A DNA stretch of 64,000 nucleotides from Heterobilharzia americana (GCA_944470555.2 OX104130.1:69631160-69695159), one strand, 5' to 3'; numbered from the stretch's first letter, positions 11,971 to 25,573 are shown. The notes: generated by a model not told the origin, from the letters alone. Made by a program: numbers and translations.

Positions 11971-13392
11971 AAACTTAACTGTCCAAAATAAACTATTCAT
12001 CAAGGCTTCAACTTAAACGTTTAGTTCACAAGTTTATGTGATAACTTCAGATATTGTATTTCCTTGAGAGTAAGTTTGTAGAACAGGTTCCGATGCTATT
12101 TCTGTCCTAAAAACAAAGATTCGACTAACGCATAGATAAATAAACTATAATAACAAACAGTGAAATTCTATTTTATCCATTCTAACTGGAAAAATTCTGT
12201 CAAAGAGTCTCCTAAAGCTGTATGACCCAACAGAGACCACTGTAGTATAAAATGATACAAATGAAGAATGTTAAAATATAAAATTCATTGTGAGTGATGA
12301 CGCTTGATGAAATATTTTGCCTAGGAATTCTTGAGAAAGAATGCTTAGCACTAACATCAAGGTCAAGTAGGATAGTATCTTTACTGAAGGTCAAAATAGG
12401 TGATAGATGCCTCTACTTTTAAGCTATTGTAAAGACTTCTTCAAAGTAACTTACTTCTTTATAAAATCTAGACAAATCTTTTTATGACATTCTCTATTAT
12501 GTACATTCATTTAGATAACAGCGATAACGTTTAACAGGTAAATTAGTTTTGCAATTTTCCATTCTTCCTAATGCAAGTGGTAAACAGACTAAAGGAATGT
12601 CAAAAATTACTTTGTAGATTACCAAAAATTCCCATATGCACATTGGAGAAAATCAATCGTTCAATGAAGATATCTTTTTCTGTGGTTTCACTTTACACAG
12701 CTGTACAATCACAATTTATACGTCTTTATGCTTCTATAATAGATAGTTATGAGAGTTATTGAATTAAACTCAGTAACAAAAACCAAGTTGAACGAAGATC
12801 CAAAATCCTAAAGAATAACTTAAGGTGAAAAATGATGACAGAAGAGCATGAAACAAACGTCATTAACAGAAGAGAATGTAAACTTATATTATATTATAAG
12901 AATAATTTTCAGAATAAAGCATGATGAAGAGTAGCATCAAAAAAATAAAGATGACGTTGGGTTATTAAAATATGTAATTAAATGTAACGAAATTGCAAAT
13001 GTTAAAAATTGCCTAACTCTTTTCCGCTGAGGAAAACTTGACCTATTCTACCTCTGAAAAATGTTTGCAGCTTACCTCCATCTCAAGTGCAAGAACACTC
13101 AATGATGGTTGTCCAAATATTTTATGGATACAAACTGCATATTAAGTCACAAAGTAAAGCTGTTTCTGGAATAAGTTAGATTTTATCCCATAGATATTTT
13201 ACCAACATTCTAAATTAAATGAGTAACTTGTACATATGACTTGCATCAGTACTTTCTAAATGACACTAGTTTGTGTCGCGATTACATGACATTATTTCTA
13301 CAGTTAGTTGAATAATGAACGGTAGATAAGTGAAGTAAGCCTTCTGATTTCGAAAGAATAAATGTGTGTTAAAAACTAGATAAAAGCAGGGT
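11971..13392. other. No gene recognised
   Basis: AT-rich sequence, no domain, RNA or repeat assigned. Confidence 0.45.
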
Positions 13393-13401
13393 CATATATG
13401 T

Positions 13402-13435
<34 letters not shown>
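13393..13435. repeat. (TA)n microsatellite
   Basis: Imperfect start, then pure TA alternation from about 13406 to 13435. Confidence 0.95.
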
Positions 13436-13438
<3 letters not shown>

Positions 13439-13593
13439 GCGAAGTTACAACTCTAGTCAAGAAGTTTATTTGTCTAGAAAGAGAAATTCTGTTTGTTTTT
13501 CCGAACCCCGCATATTAAGTGTTTGATATGTTTAACATTACATCTATTTACTGTGACCGAACTAAAGTAGGACAGTGAAATAAAAAAGTAGGG

Positions 13594-13745
13594 CCAACAG
13601 CTAGACATCACAGCTCAGTTGATACAGCATCAGGCTGAAAACCCGGTTGTCGTCGGTTCGAATCCGGTCACGGTCCAAATTTTCATTTCATCTTTGATCA
13701 TAACCCAGTATAAATACTAGTCTGCCAAACAAAGGCTATCTCAGA
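13594..13745 (+). repeat. tRNA-derived SINE, second family
   Basis: CAGCTCAGTTGATACAGC is an A-box-like D-arm and GGTTCGAATCC (about 13656-13666) is a perfect B box with a T-arm that can pair. The acceptor stem does not pair, so this is not a working tRNA. A non-tRNA tail follows (TTCATTTCATCTTTGATCAT, then AAATACTAGTCTGCCAAAC). The same head and tail occur on the minus strand at 49733-49895 and the tail alone at 50071-50120, which shows a dispersed family. Confidence 0.7.
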
Positions 13746-16700
13746 TATTCGAAATAATAAAAGCGAGACAGGTTTATCAACGGAAGCTTTTCAAACATTA
13801 TAATTCTAGATGTAGAGCCGCATCTCAAATCCAGATTGACACACGGTCCCAGTGAGCCGTAATATATATAGCTGGAGAGGATGTAATTCACATCACCTCC
13901 CCCAACCGTCTTTCTTCCGTACCTTCCTATTAAATCCTATTAAATTAGAGAGGGAAAGAATCCTTGCCGGCTCAACAAAAACAAATCTTCGGTGTATTTT
14001 TTTCCTTAAAGTGAAATGAATTTAGCTTATTTGTTTATCATTAGACACCGTTACGCCTGTCATAATGAAACCCTCAATTACTCTTCTTTGATGTATAAAG
14101 GGTACCTCATCAAGTAACATCTGGATATACTTATTCAGCTAAGCACAAAATACATTAGAGAATCAGATATCAAAAGAAGTTGTCTGTTGGTCTTTACTGA
14201 TGCATGACTACTCCAATCCAACCATAATGAATAACTAACATTGACCGTAAACTGCTGAAACTCTTAATTCTAATTGTTTATTCCGCCTTAAATAATAATC
14301 ACTGATATGAACAAAGCCATATGAATGCAAGTCCTTATAACAAATGTACAAAACTTTATTTACACAAAAGTCTGATTTCACTAATACCTGTGAAGGAGTT
14401 AACACTTGCTGAATTCTCTCAAGTAACCTGTGTAATTCCATCACAAGTTAACACAACTAATCACACTAAGGTTGTGTACTGAATAAAAGTACTTAGAAAA
14501 GATGTATGGGTAGAAGTCAATCTACGTTTTACGTGTTATTTAGTTTTGAACAAAATATGTCTATGAACCCAGACAACATTCTAATCGTTTAAATTATCAA
14601 ATTCTAAATATTTAGCTTCGACGGTTGAGGTTCTACTATGACCTGTACATAGTTGGAAGTAATTTAATATCAATGAACTTCATAAAAAGACAAGTTGATA
14701 TAACTTAATGTAAGAGTAATAAATCCATCGATTTCTGACGAGACCCAAGAATTACAAACAACAGTGTGATGCCAGAGAGAAAACAGAGCTTTCTATGGTG
14801 AATAAAAATGTAGGAAAGTTTCTGCTACATTATGAAACTCATCGAAGCAAAAACCAAAACAGTGGAAAACCGTTTCATACATAAGGTTCTTATTTCTGGA
14901 TTTTCTTCGAGATAGTAAAAGTGAAATCGTAAATGGTTGACCTTTCAAAGTGGACAAAACTTAAATTCAGGGCATTTGAAAACATTTCAGATCTTACTAC
15001 CAATTACCATCCTAAAAAATTGCTTCAGGGCGTTTAGTTCACAACGTTGTAAAGATATGCGTATTACTGATCTATAAGTTTAAAATTTTGAGCGCAAAGT
15101 ATTACATATCAGTTTGGATATCATTTCAAGTAGTATCTAATGTGTACTTGCAATTACCAACTGCTTAAGTACGCTCGAGTGCCCTTCTCTCGTTTACACT
15201 GTAAATGTACTCACACAAGTTGTGATCTGATATGAAGGAAACTCTCAACTTCATCCCCTGCTTTCCTGCCGTTTTACGTATCAGTTATCTAATAGACGTT
15301 TTTCAAGTGACGATTATGGCGTAAATATTTATTCTATTTAGACCCCTTTAATTTCTTTTTGTACTGACAAGCCACTTTCCTCTCATGAAATTGTTACTTC
15401 TTAAGTTTCTTAGCAGAAGGGTCTCTATCTAAATCCGTTTCGTGTCAGAAGTTTTTGAGGTAGATGGTAGCTGCTGATGGTAAACCTGTCAAATAAAAAG
15501 CAATTCCACGTAAACAGACTATATGCTAAAGTTTTGGTTCAAATAGTCCCTCTTATTTACATCACTGTACCAAAACAAGTTTGACAGCGATGGATTATAA
15601 TGGTAGCTCACTTGATTTTCAAAATGTCGTCTAAAAGTTGTACACTTAAAGAATGATGTCAACAAAGATTAAATCAGCCGTCAACTGATAGACAATGAAT
15701 TGAATAATGATACCTTGGAATTCCCAAAATGATTAATTGACAGTTGTTTCCAACTCTGAACACTGAAGACCAGACTAACAAACACCAACAAATAAAAATT
15801 TCGAAATAGTAATACGTAGAAAACATATCAAAATTAAAGCAACATTTGGTTACTAGGCTAAATGATACAATATGGCTGCAGGGACTGGTGGATGTAACGG
15901 ATAGGACCCATGAGATCATTTTACCCTCAAAATGTTTTCTTTAACATCTCACACGTCACATCCTATCAACCCTACATTTTTAATTTCTCATTATATTCAC
16001 GAATCCCTTTAACCATATCATATCATTAAGCTTAGTACACAACTGTTGCTTCGGTCTTAATAGGTTTTCCCATTACTATTTCAAACATTGCATAATTCTT
16101 TTTCCTATCTTCTGATTTAGAGAAAAACTGAATTTCATTCCAAACCATTTTGAGTCAGTAATTACTGCAGTAAGTGTGACAAGAAGTATTCTTTGAAAAG
16201 TAAAGTTATGTACTACTTTATTGTCAGGATTCATATGACCGTGGTTAACTGGCTCTGGAATTAACTTACAAAGTAAATTACTGCAGTGTAACCAGATTAT
16301 AAGGATCTAAAATAAACGAATTGATTAATTGTCAAAGATCGTTTTGGCTGATTCGATTCAAATAAAAATTTTATATAAGTTATTTCAGATAAAGTAACAA
16401 TCATATATAGCGATAAAGAATGGACAAAGCACCCATGAATCCTTTATGAAGTCTGGAGCTCACCTGGGTAGTTAGAATCCATCCTATAGAGGCTAGGTGA
16501 ATGCCATCTTTCTTTACTTACATAAATTATGGTTCCTCTACTTAAAACTGTGTGATGGTTCTCGATATAGAGTTCTAAAACTGCTAAAACTAGTCTGTAA
16601 CTTGAAATTGTGTCACATCACGATAACAACTACCTTCCAAAATAAACGAATCTGCTTGACAAGTTTGCATACACCCTAAACAGTTCATTTCACTGAAGTC

Positions 16701-18518
16701 AGTCTAGTATCTGGTTTCATGATGCTAGATGTATACAAAAGCGAAGTGTTTATGATAGCAAACTTTTACGACAAACCTGTCGGTTTAAATTAATATGAAA
16801 CTAACAACTCAGTAGTTCATGGCAGGTATATAACAGCTGGTAATAAATTCTGTCACGAATAAACTCATAACAGCAAGTTTTTAAATAGTCTTCATGTTAT
16901 GATTTTCTTATGGAAAGTGAAACATTGCTATATACGAGTACATAAGGGTGTCAGAAAACGTAAACATTCTCTCCTAAGATTTCAGTTTCAGTCACTGTTT
17001 CAATGAAATTCATGAATTCATCTAGAATCAAAGTAACTATAACTAAATTTAGTCCATAGTTGTTAGACTACATCTTCAGATATATAATATATGTTTCTAG
17101 CGTCATAATCAAATGTAATTGACAAAAAAACCAAAATGGCGGTTATATAATCATTTCGTTTCAAAAACAAGGAATGCTGTTGCAATGAATAATGCATACC
17201 CTTAGTTAACCTCTAAAAGATCCAATGGCCTATTTATACGTCACCATAGACTGACTAATTATCAAAAGCCCTAACTTACTGAGACTTCTCTGCTTTATTT
17301 TAACTACAGCCTACGTGTTTCATTTTATCCAGTAGAAATGAAGTCTTCAAATACTTTCATGATTATCCACTATAAAATTCCATTCTTCATTTTCTATTCC
17401 CAAATGACCTCTTATCGCCTTCTACCTTGTTTTATTATAATTTATCAAATAATAATGCTATCTTCACTTTTCTCGAGGATACTTTTTTGTACAGCTTTTC
17501 TGTCTCTCTCCCTCTCTCTGTCGCTCTGATGAGGTCAGTTTGTGAAATTTTTATACTTACAATTATAGGCTAAACTACGTTTCAAAAGGCAAAATATCCT
17601 TAATACCTTTCGGATCAACTTTTAGCAATTCCTTAATAACAGTTTACTTATCTTTCAGATGGGATTAAGATTTCAGGTTAGCCTGATTATGATGAGGGAA
17701 AAAAAGTTCCATTACGATGAGACATGAGAAGAAATGTATCAACATACTAAAAATACTGAACGATTAATCCTTCTTCGAATTACTGGGGTGATATGAACAG
17801 TTAATCTGCAGGAAGCCAGTATTATTAAGGACTATTATGAATATAGAAACAAATGGAAACGTTCAATCACATACTAACAACCATCGACATATGCTGAACA
17901 TATTGTAGTTACTCTGAGAGTGATCTAGAATCCAGCAATCATTTGGTTTTTTTTTCTGACACAATTTTCCTGTATCTCAAGTGTTGTCCTTTATGCTGAA
18001 TTCTTAGAAGAAAAAAATACTTTTTTTTAGTAAAATATTAGTTTCTATGCAACTCGGACTGCTACAGAAAAGAGTCGGTGATGTGATGGGATGTGTCAGA
18101 ATAATGGGAATATGAAGAAGAAATAAGATTCGTCGATTTAGATCACTTCTTACTTTGTCAAAATGAAATCCGGTCAAGAACTGGACAGCATTTGAGTTCT
18201 TTACATTTTGCGATTACTTTCAACCTACAATTCATCTAAAAAGTACTTGAGAATGAGTGTAACTAGGGTTATCCGGAAGCAAATTATGTATTGAGGAGTA
18301 CGATGTCTTTGGTCTGTAATAAGGCAGTTTTCAGAGGAGATTCTAATAAAGTTCTGCAAATTATTGTGCCTTTGATGTAAGGTAACTTCTAACGAACTAA
18401 ACTTGACATTAGTGCCTCAACTGAGAACCTAAAGCAATTCACGTCGGGATTAGATAAGTGTATTCTCACCTGTTACTAGCATATTGAAAATCCAAAGCAT
18501 AGTAACAGAGAGAAAACT
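13746..18518. other. No gene recognised
   Basis: AT-rich sequence. It includes a short CT-rich run at about 17506-17526. No conserved domain, RNA gene or assigned repeat. Confidence 0.45.
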
Positions 18519-18529
18519 TATTTGTCCAT
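18519..18529. repeat. Target-site duplication, left copy, of the truncated RTE element
   Basis: TATTTGTCCAT here pairs with TATTTATCCAT at 19574-19584 (10 of 11). They bracket the minus-strand RTE copy. Confidence 0.6.
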
Positions 18530-19573
18530 TATTATTATTATTATTAGTCCCTTGGGTTCCTAATGGAACATAAGGCTTCAGTAGCACGTCTCCAATGCTC
18601 TCTGCTTTCTGAAATTTTTTGAACCTGGTTCCACGACAGCCCACAACCTCTCATTTCCTCCCGGCACGATCTCCTACATGTCACCCTCACATCGGACGCC
18701 CAACTCGTCGCTTTCCATGGGGATTCCACTCGACCACCTGGCCTGATGCGTGATGTCCCCACTCGGCCTTCTCAGTGTATACCCAATCCGTCTCCATTTC
18801 CTTCTGCATATTTGTTGAGCGATAGGTTCTTGGCTGGTTCGTTCCCGGAGTTCCTAATTGCTTATTCTTATTATTCTGGCCATCTCATATTTAGTATCGA
18901 GCAAACGTAGATAGTTGTTGATGAATGTCTGTAGTTTATTGGAAATCCCTTTCGTGACGCGCCAAGTCTCTGATCCATACAGGAACGCTGACTTGACGTT
19001 GGTGTTGAAAATCCGAATCTTGTTCCACATGGTGAGTGCAGTAGATCTCCACACTGGTTTCAGGCTAATGAACGCCTGTCTTGCTGTCTTTCCGATCCTG
19101 GCTGCTTTGACATCCTCGTCTGTGCCGCCTGTAGTTGAAACAGTGCTTCCTAGATAAGTGAAGGAGGTTACTTCCTTTAAGTTTCTCCCGTTGATGGTGA
19201 CTGGAGTTTGTTGTTGTTGGTGTTGGTGTGGCATCTTCATCACCTCTGTCTTCTCTATATTCACTTGAATGGTGTCCCGTCTTCGCTGCCCTGCTCTGCC
19301 TCTTCTGTCAACTTGTTAGTTTTCGCCTGTAGATCTTCAAGTTTATGTGACATCAGGCACAAGTCATCGGCGAAATCCAAATCTTCTAGGTTCTTTTCCG
19401 CGGTCCAGTCAACGTATCCCCCTTTTCTGGCTCCCCACTGTTTGCTGCATGATCCAGTCGACCACAATGAGGAATATCATGGGGGATAGCAGGCAACCTT
19501 GTTCCACTCCTGTTTTCACTTCAAAAGCATCACTGAGCTTCCCATTGTGAATTACTTGGCATGTGGCATCTTC
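18530..19573 (-). mobile_element. 5'-truncated RTE-type retrotransposon (SR2-like)
   Basis: On the minus strand this starts inside the reverse transcriptase (HNGKLSDAFEVKTGV, GCLLSPMIF at the top end). The catalytic block follows (DLDFADDLCLMSH at about 19340-19380), then the thumb and C-terminal region (VTSFTYLGSTVS, SLKPVWRSTAL, RIFNTNVKSAFLYGSETWR) and a 3' end with an (AAT)n tail. Frameshifts are few: the segment from about 19264 to 18854 is open for 136 codons. RTE elements commonly truncate at the 5' end during insertion. Close in sequence to the copy at 25574-28149. Confidence 0.88.
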
Positions 19574-19584
19574 TATTTATCCAT

Positions 19585-20244
19585 AACTGACGTAAATTAT
19601 AGCGAAATTCAGTAAAATTCATATTAAGTTAACTATGGTCTGCAAATTTCTCCTCACACTACAATTACAATAATAGTTTGTGTTGACATTCATTTACTGT
19701 GAATGTCAGTTGGTTATGAAACAGTGGCTTAAAGAAGTTAACAAGCCACAATAGTGAGCGGCAGTAGTGGAATGTTCACCTAGGGTTGCATTTGGTAGTA
19801 ATAACTTGTGCGGTTTGAAAGACTAGCAGGGATTCAAATGTTGACATAAACGTAAGAATAGATGTCACATTTTTAAGACGCAGGTAAGTACAAAGCTGTC
19901 CGTTAACTAAGACCATAAAAAACCATCATTAAATATGGTGCAGAAATAACTATTCAAATATCCCTCTTGTAACTGGCAGTAATTTGCATATCACTAGACT
20001 TTACAGGATTTTCCACATGACGATCCTTGATGACGAACTACTGTAAGTAACTGATATACAATACCGGAAAAAAGAAGAGTGGTTTTTATCGATGACCTTT
20101 GACTCAGGCAGTTGCTTGTGGTCGTGTCAAATGCGCAAACCTTTAGTAGCGCAAACTGTTACATTCAGGACCTAACCTGATCGAATATACCCGAGCCTCT
20201 GAAACGTTACAACGACTGACTGACTAACTGAAAATCAAAGCAGA
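19585..20244. other. No gene recognised
   Basis: Nothing assigned in this stretch between two retroelement fragments. Confidence 0.45.
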
Positions 20245-21845
20245 AGCTCCCATAGATGTATCGGCTCAAGTTGCCATACTTAATAGCAATACCCAAAGAA
20301 CAAGTGGATAGAAAAAACTGATATCAAAGTAGTGGGAGTAGTGGGAGAGAATAGACAATCTGAATATTCAAGCTTCAGAGGATGTCAAGAAGTGAATACA
20401 TCTGCGCCACCTTGACCGATTTTCAGCCATTTCAACGATGGTCCTGAACCACTGATTCGCTTCATCTCAGGGAACCCAACCACACAACCTACATCTTTCT
20501 ACATAGCTCAGACAAACAGTGAGAGAATTTATAGACTGGTCTCACTTATTTATCTGTCTACCCTGATCCGTTCTTCAACCTAATTCAACTTCCCTTAGCA
20601 TAGCACGTCAAGGTAAGGAAGACTAGGCATGTTTACTACATGTCCAAGCCATCTCAGTCGATGAAGGTTCACGACTTCATCAACTGACTTGCCTGTCTTG
20701 CCTAGTACCCATCTTCTAACCTGAACATTGGTCACAGTGATTCTACCAAACGCGAGCAACACCACAAGCAGTGCTACAACGCTGGATGACGAGTGTTCGA
20801 ATCTCGGGCGGGACATCAGTTCTGTCGAGGTTGCAGATACGCCTTGCTGACAAGTGTCAACAAACATGAGACCTAGGTCCAGGACTTCCTGCCGATTGCC
20901 CCCAACCAACAAACATAAACTAATGTGCACCGTGATACTGAACCTCCTAAGTTGGTGGCCACATTACAAATATGATCGATAGGATTCGATCTACACTCAG
21001 GACTAGACAACATGAAGTTGCTTGCTCTTCTGTGACCAATCAGTACACAAAGATACCTGTTATGAAGACCCTACAACCGCTTCATGTTGCTACATTCATC
21101 TGCCATGCCTCAGAGTCATATAATAGGACAGAATGAACTTAAGCACAGCGTGCTCGGCCCTTTGATAGATAGTTGGATACCGGTGCCAGATGATCAAAGT
21201 TGGCAAATGCCAAAAAGCTCCTCATTTATCCAAGCGACCAGCCTGTTCTAGTTGATACAACTCCTTGAGTAAGTAAAGTGGCTGACACATCCCACTGCTT
21301 TACTTTTTATCATTAAATTGGGAATACTTGCAGACCATTCCTGAAGCATCATCTAACACCTGACAGTTAGGAAACACATCCCAAACATATTCACAATGGT
21401 GCTCAAAAAGTTCAGAAGACCCTGCATTTTTTCATCAGCCTCACCTGGCAACACAGTAGCGTCTATTCACTACAAGTCAGCCAGATGACCTCCAGAGTGT
21501 AGATCAACCCCCGTGAAGTCAGACATACACAGGGTTATTTTCATTAGTACGTCTATGACGAATTTAAACAACAGCGGTGACAGTGGACATCCCTGGTGGG
21601 CTGCACTAGTTGTTGTCGGCTCACTTGACAACTCTTTATAAGCCCTGATACGGCTATGAGTTAGAGTAGAGATCTCTGATAAGCACTATATGCTTATTTG
21701 GTACTTCCTTCACAGTCAGACGCTGCTACCTCATGGTCGATTGAGTCAAATCCCTTCTTCAGATCAAGAAATATGGCAAGTGTCGGGCACCAGTAAGTAT
21801 CTTTGTGTTCCAGAACCTGTTGTATGGCGAAAATATGGTCTGAAG
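20245..21845 (-). mobile_element. Decayed non-LTR retrotransposon, second RTE-like family (SR3/Perere-3-like, name tentative)
   Basis: Reading down the minus strand from 21845: a block like QVLEHKDTYWCPTLAIFLDL followed by FDSIDHEV (RT motif A); GCPLSPLLFKFVIDVLM near 21600; a degraded catalytic region; then the C-terminal block VRRWVLGKTGKSVDEVV and LHRLRWLGHVVNMPSLP near 20740-20600; then the 3' UTR, which also appears at 52640-52800 and 57440-57590. Many stops and frameshifts make it a dead copy. Related pieces lie near 35.3, 38.6, 41.1, 52.6 and 53.2-55.6 kb. Confidence 0.8.
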
Positions 21846-22439
21846 ATGGTTTTCCTTAAAGTACTCTTATTTTCCTTCTCTTCTTTTCAGTTCTGTTTGA
21901 CTTCTTCAGTTACAGTCAGTCATTCGGATTATACTAATAAAATTATGGTTTCCATATCGGCCACCACTTCAGGTTGTTTTTGAATGAATAATTCCTTATC
22001 TATTACTGAACAATCGTCCCCACGGAAATGATTTTGTGTCTGACTCTTCAAACTGCTTTTAATGCTTTTAATTTTAAATGCAAATATGACTTATCCAAAT
22101 TGCTTCAGTCTCAAGATTTCCCTCTTGCTGACGATTTTGTGTTGAAAAAAATAATATATATTAAGCATGACCTGCCTCGGAATGCATTTTTCTTCTGATT
22201 TCTTTCGGTTTCTTTATATCTTACTGGTTTAGAATAAAATCCCACTTGACCTACTGTATACGAAAGCTACTAGTTTCTTGTACTGCTCAACCTCTTCCTT
22301 TATGCTTTATTAGCTAATACTTTTTGCCTGTTTTTCTCCATTCTTCCCCTTACTGTACTCTGGGCCACTTTAAATAGGCTAAGCTGAGTTGTATAGAATC
22401 TTGATACTGAATAAAAGCCAACTGTGTACCTCTAATTGT
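21846..22439. other. No gene recognised
   Basis: AT-rich, nothing assigned. Confidence 0.4.
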
Positions 22440-22539
22440 TCAGATGCATAATACTGAAAACAGATATCTTGATTTGTATTAACTAGTTGACAGGAGTTAC
22501 TTTATCGAATATTTCCCACCCTATAATATGTTACTTGGT

Positions 22540-22920
22540 TGTGGCTAGCAGAGGAACCCGGGACGCGCGTTTCGTCCTATTAAAGAATCATCAGATGGAT
22601 GTAGCTGCACCCCAGTGAGTAGTGTTGTTCCTACTGAGACTGGGACCCAGTACCCATCGCAAAAAATTCCAAGGCGTTATCCACTACGCCACTGAGGCAT
22701 GATAGTGACCTCTTGTACAACGGGTATTAGTTAGTACTGTTTTTTTATGTGCTTGTAATTCTTCGTTGTTTTATTGAATCTAATTGTTCGACCTTTATTG
22801 GCACATGGGCTCCTATGCGGATGTCTCGATACTGCCTGAACATTTTTTATGATAGTTTAATTGGTTATGGATAGCAAAGGAATCCAGGACACGCGTTTCG
22901 TCCTATGTGGGACGAACAAT
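22540..22920 (-). repeat. Hammerhead-SINE spanning one full ribozyme-to-ribozyme unit
   Basis: Read on the minus strand from 22920: the second half of a hammerhead (ATAGGACGAAACGCGTGTCC), the family tail (CGCATAGGAGCCCATGTGCC), the terminal ATTACAAGCAC block, then a tRNA-like head (GGCGTAGTGGATAACGC as A box and a degenerate B box), the CACTGGGGTGCAG linker, and a second hammerhead (CTGATGA, GGACGAAACGCGCGTC) at about 22557-22600. Predicted cut sites are 326 nt apart. The first ribozyme lacks the CTGANGA box. The second has a mismatched stem II base (G10.1 to U) and weak stem I. Confidence 0.78.
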
Positions 22921-23373
22921 CCGATCCAGTAGAACAATAGGGAATTACAAGCGTATCAACAAGTGGTAAACACTCTCTTTATTCTCCGATTCACTCCTTA
23001 GGTACATTAAATTAAGACGTGATATTAACTGGACAGACTTGAAAACAACCTATTTACTTTATAATCCAGTATGAAGAATGAAGTGTTAACAATAAACTTA
23101 TCGATCAGTCTTCTAATTCGTGAATGAATTGACGTTTACACTGTTTCGATTTGTTTATGTATTTAGAACCTCGTCATTAGAACTTATTTTGTCCCACCCT
23201 ATAGTGTGGTCTTGTGTTGTCGCATGCATAATTATGGTTGAACTCTTCCCTAGGTTACTCATTTTATTAGGATCTGTCAAGATAGACATGGCCAAGTTCC
23301 TAAGTGAATTTCAACCTGATTGACTCCAGTCAGCTACTTTGACCTATGTGTTTTCACCTCAGATACTAGGTAT
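22921..23373. other. No gene recognised
   Basis: Nothing assigned. A Penelope element on the minus strand ends just beyond. Confidence 0.4.
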
Positions 23374-24905
23374 TTAGCAAATTAAAGTATTTTGTTTAGT
23401 TAGCTCAGTAGAATCCTTAAGCCAACAAAGCTGTCTCTGAATAAAATTCGTGGCTCTCAGCGCCGCCTGAATATTAGCGTTATTAAGAAACCTAAGCAGA
23501 GTTTCTGCTCTTCCTCTCTCATATGACAATGCTATAGAGGCATTGAATTTCTTATTCGTGTCACAATCATTGTTCACATCACTCCTTCTCCTTTTTGTGC
23601 TTCCTTATGTGCTTCTGAATAAATTTAAGAGGATAATCGCCGGAACATAAAGCTGCTTTTATGTTTCACTTCTTTATTTAAATTTTCTAGCTTACTCAAT
23701 TACTTAGACATTCAATTAAATTTACCCTTACTGATATAGGGTCAGATAAACTAATATCCAGATGTCCTTTACAGTATGATGGCTTACTGCAGACACTTGT
23801 ATCTGAAGCACCGTCTTGTTTTCGTTTTGTTTTACAGTTAATTCTCCTTCTTCATCTAACTCGAAAGTAAACTGTATTCCATGAACTAATGAGTTCACGT
23901 TTTCGAAGAAGTTATAGATCTGTTGGGAATTCAGCAAAGAAAATGTGTCATTCACATGTCTCCACTACACTTTCAAGATAAGATTAAATGTTCTAAGCTC
24001 TATACATTCCCAGCTGCCCGTAAAAATGTCTGCTACAACTGGAGATATTGGTGACCTAATTGACACTCCTTCCGTTTGTTTACACATTTTATCTTGAATT
24101 TCGAAGACCATGGAAGCTAGATACAACAGTATCCCTAGCATGATTTCTTAGATCGAAACCTTAGTTCTATTACTGAGTTCGTGATCAGTGAAGGATTCAT
24201 TTCTGACTGCTTCAAGTGCCATAGTAATTGGTATATTTGTACAAACTCTCATTATATCAGAAGTGATCATCTTTTATCTTTCCCTTGATTGCATGTTATA
24301 TAGTCTATCTTTCAATTCAGAGGAAGTGGTTAGCCTAAACTTTGAGTGACTTCTAATACAAAACAGTATTGCAGCTAAATATTCAACTAACTCATATGCT
24401 GGTGTGTAAGGTCAACTATAACCTAACATGATAACCGGGTTTATAAATCTTAATGGTACTATACATTTTACTGTTTATTACTTTCAGGCATTAAATTAAA
24501 CTACTGAAATTCATCAAAAGATGGCTTAATTCGGCATATAAGATCAGACGTGGACTTTATAATCTTTTTCATAACTTTCTTAATTCCCTCACATGGTCCC
24601 GTTGAGATCCGTTCATTGACTTTATCCAAATAGTTCGCATCATCTATAACTACTGTCGATTTGCTTTTGTCACATTCAACAGTTATTATACTACTGTCAT
24701 TTCTTAAATTTCCCAGTGACAGCATTTCTGATCCTGTTAATTTCTTTCTGACTTTTTTATGGCTTTTTAGTGTACGCGGATCCGATCAGCAGTTGTTTTA
24801 TCTAGTAAGCTTAACGCCGCTTTATCTTAAGTGTAACATCTTCAGGTTTGGGTTTAAATCTAGTACTCCCTCTAAAACTTTTACTGAGGTCAAACTTGAT
24901 CCGCT
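23374..24905 (-). mobile_element. Decayed Penelope-like retroelement, reverse transcriptase region
   Basis: Minus-strand blocks appear in the order of a Penelope-like RT: NLRNDSSIITVECDKSKSTVV (24725-24640, the DKG-like start) then NERISTGPCEGIKK; TNIPITMALEAVRNESFTDH near 24240-24180; EGVSIRSPISPVVADIF near 24080-24020 (canonical form xGSPxSP); LNSQQIYNFFENVNSLVHGIQFTFE near 23940-23860, which follows the catalytic D-D position (here VND); and YERGRAETLLRF near 23520. The catalytic Asp pair is damaged, the fingers block has IRSP for the usual MGSP, and frames shift several times. No GIY-YIG domain was seen downstream. Confidence 0.75.
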
Positions 24906-25379
24906 AGTTAAGAGATTCATCATACTTTTGTTCGATTAAAGGTTGACGATGTATCATTCGTAGCTTCATTCTTCTTTATCGGGTACTGTCCCCACATCAA
25001 TTTGTTGGACTTTTTAATTTGAATTTTTTGGCTTCAATGGGTGCTTCAATTAGAAGTTCATAGTCTTTTTTACTAACTGCCTAGTTGACAGCTTGAGTGG
25101 TTTCTAATAGGGAATAGTATCTACGCTAAATATTTCAATAGTAGTTGGTCAAAGGTGCGCACGGCTGAGAATCTCAAACGAGGATGAAACAGATAAGAAG
25201 TGGTATCAGGTTTTTTATGGTTCTCCAGTTGATGTCAATCCATTATAAAATTAATTTCGTATCAATAAATCCTAGATTAATTAACAAACGAAATCAGGTC
25301 AGTCACCAAGCACATGACATGACAAATCAATTGAATGTTATCACTCGTAGATAACGAGAATAACCGATTCGACTTTAGA
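24906..25379. other. No gene recognised
   Basis: Nothing assigned between two oppositely oriented Penelope fragments. Confidence 0.4.
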
Positions 25380-25573
25380 TCAAGAGTCAAATATCGACCC
25401 ACTTGCAGTATCTCATTCGTTGATATCAATGGCTATCCATGCAACTTCATCAAAAGATATTTGCATAATTCGCCGTTAACCAAAAAGTCAAAAGGGTTGT
25501 CCCACTCTACATGAAGAACATCTGCGAGATCACGACTAGATTATCGAAAAGTTTTGGACCCGCTATATCTCAT
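25380..25573 (+). mobile_element. Penelope-like element, left part split by an RTE insertion
   Basis: The plus strand reads VDINGYPCNFIKRYLHN, then (after a frame change) a block like VVPLYMKNICEITTRL and SKSFGPAI. This is the stretch that lies between the RT thumb and the GIY-YIG nuclease in Penelope-like elements. The sequence resumes at 28150 after the RTE insertion, through an 11-bp duplication. Confidence 0.72.

Noticed and set aside
13600..13680. Possible functional tRNA gene with GAA anticodon
   Set aside because: D-arm and T-arm look right, but the acceptor stem does not pair and the sequence continues into a tail shared with the copy at 49.75 kb, so it is a SINE head.
22557..22600. 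Active hammerhead with the classic CTGATGA box
   Set aside because: The first stem II pair and two pairs of stem I are lost, so it is listed only as part of the repeat.
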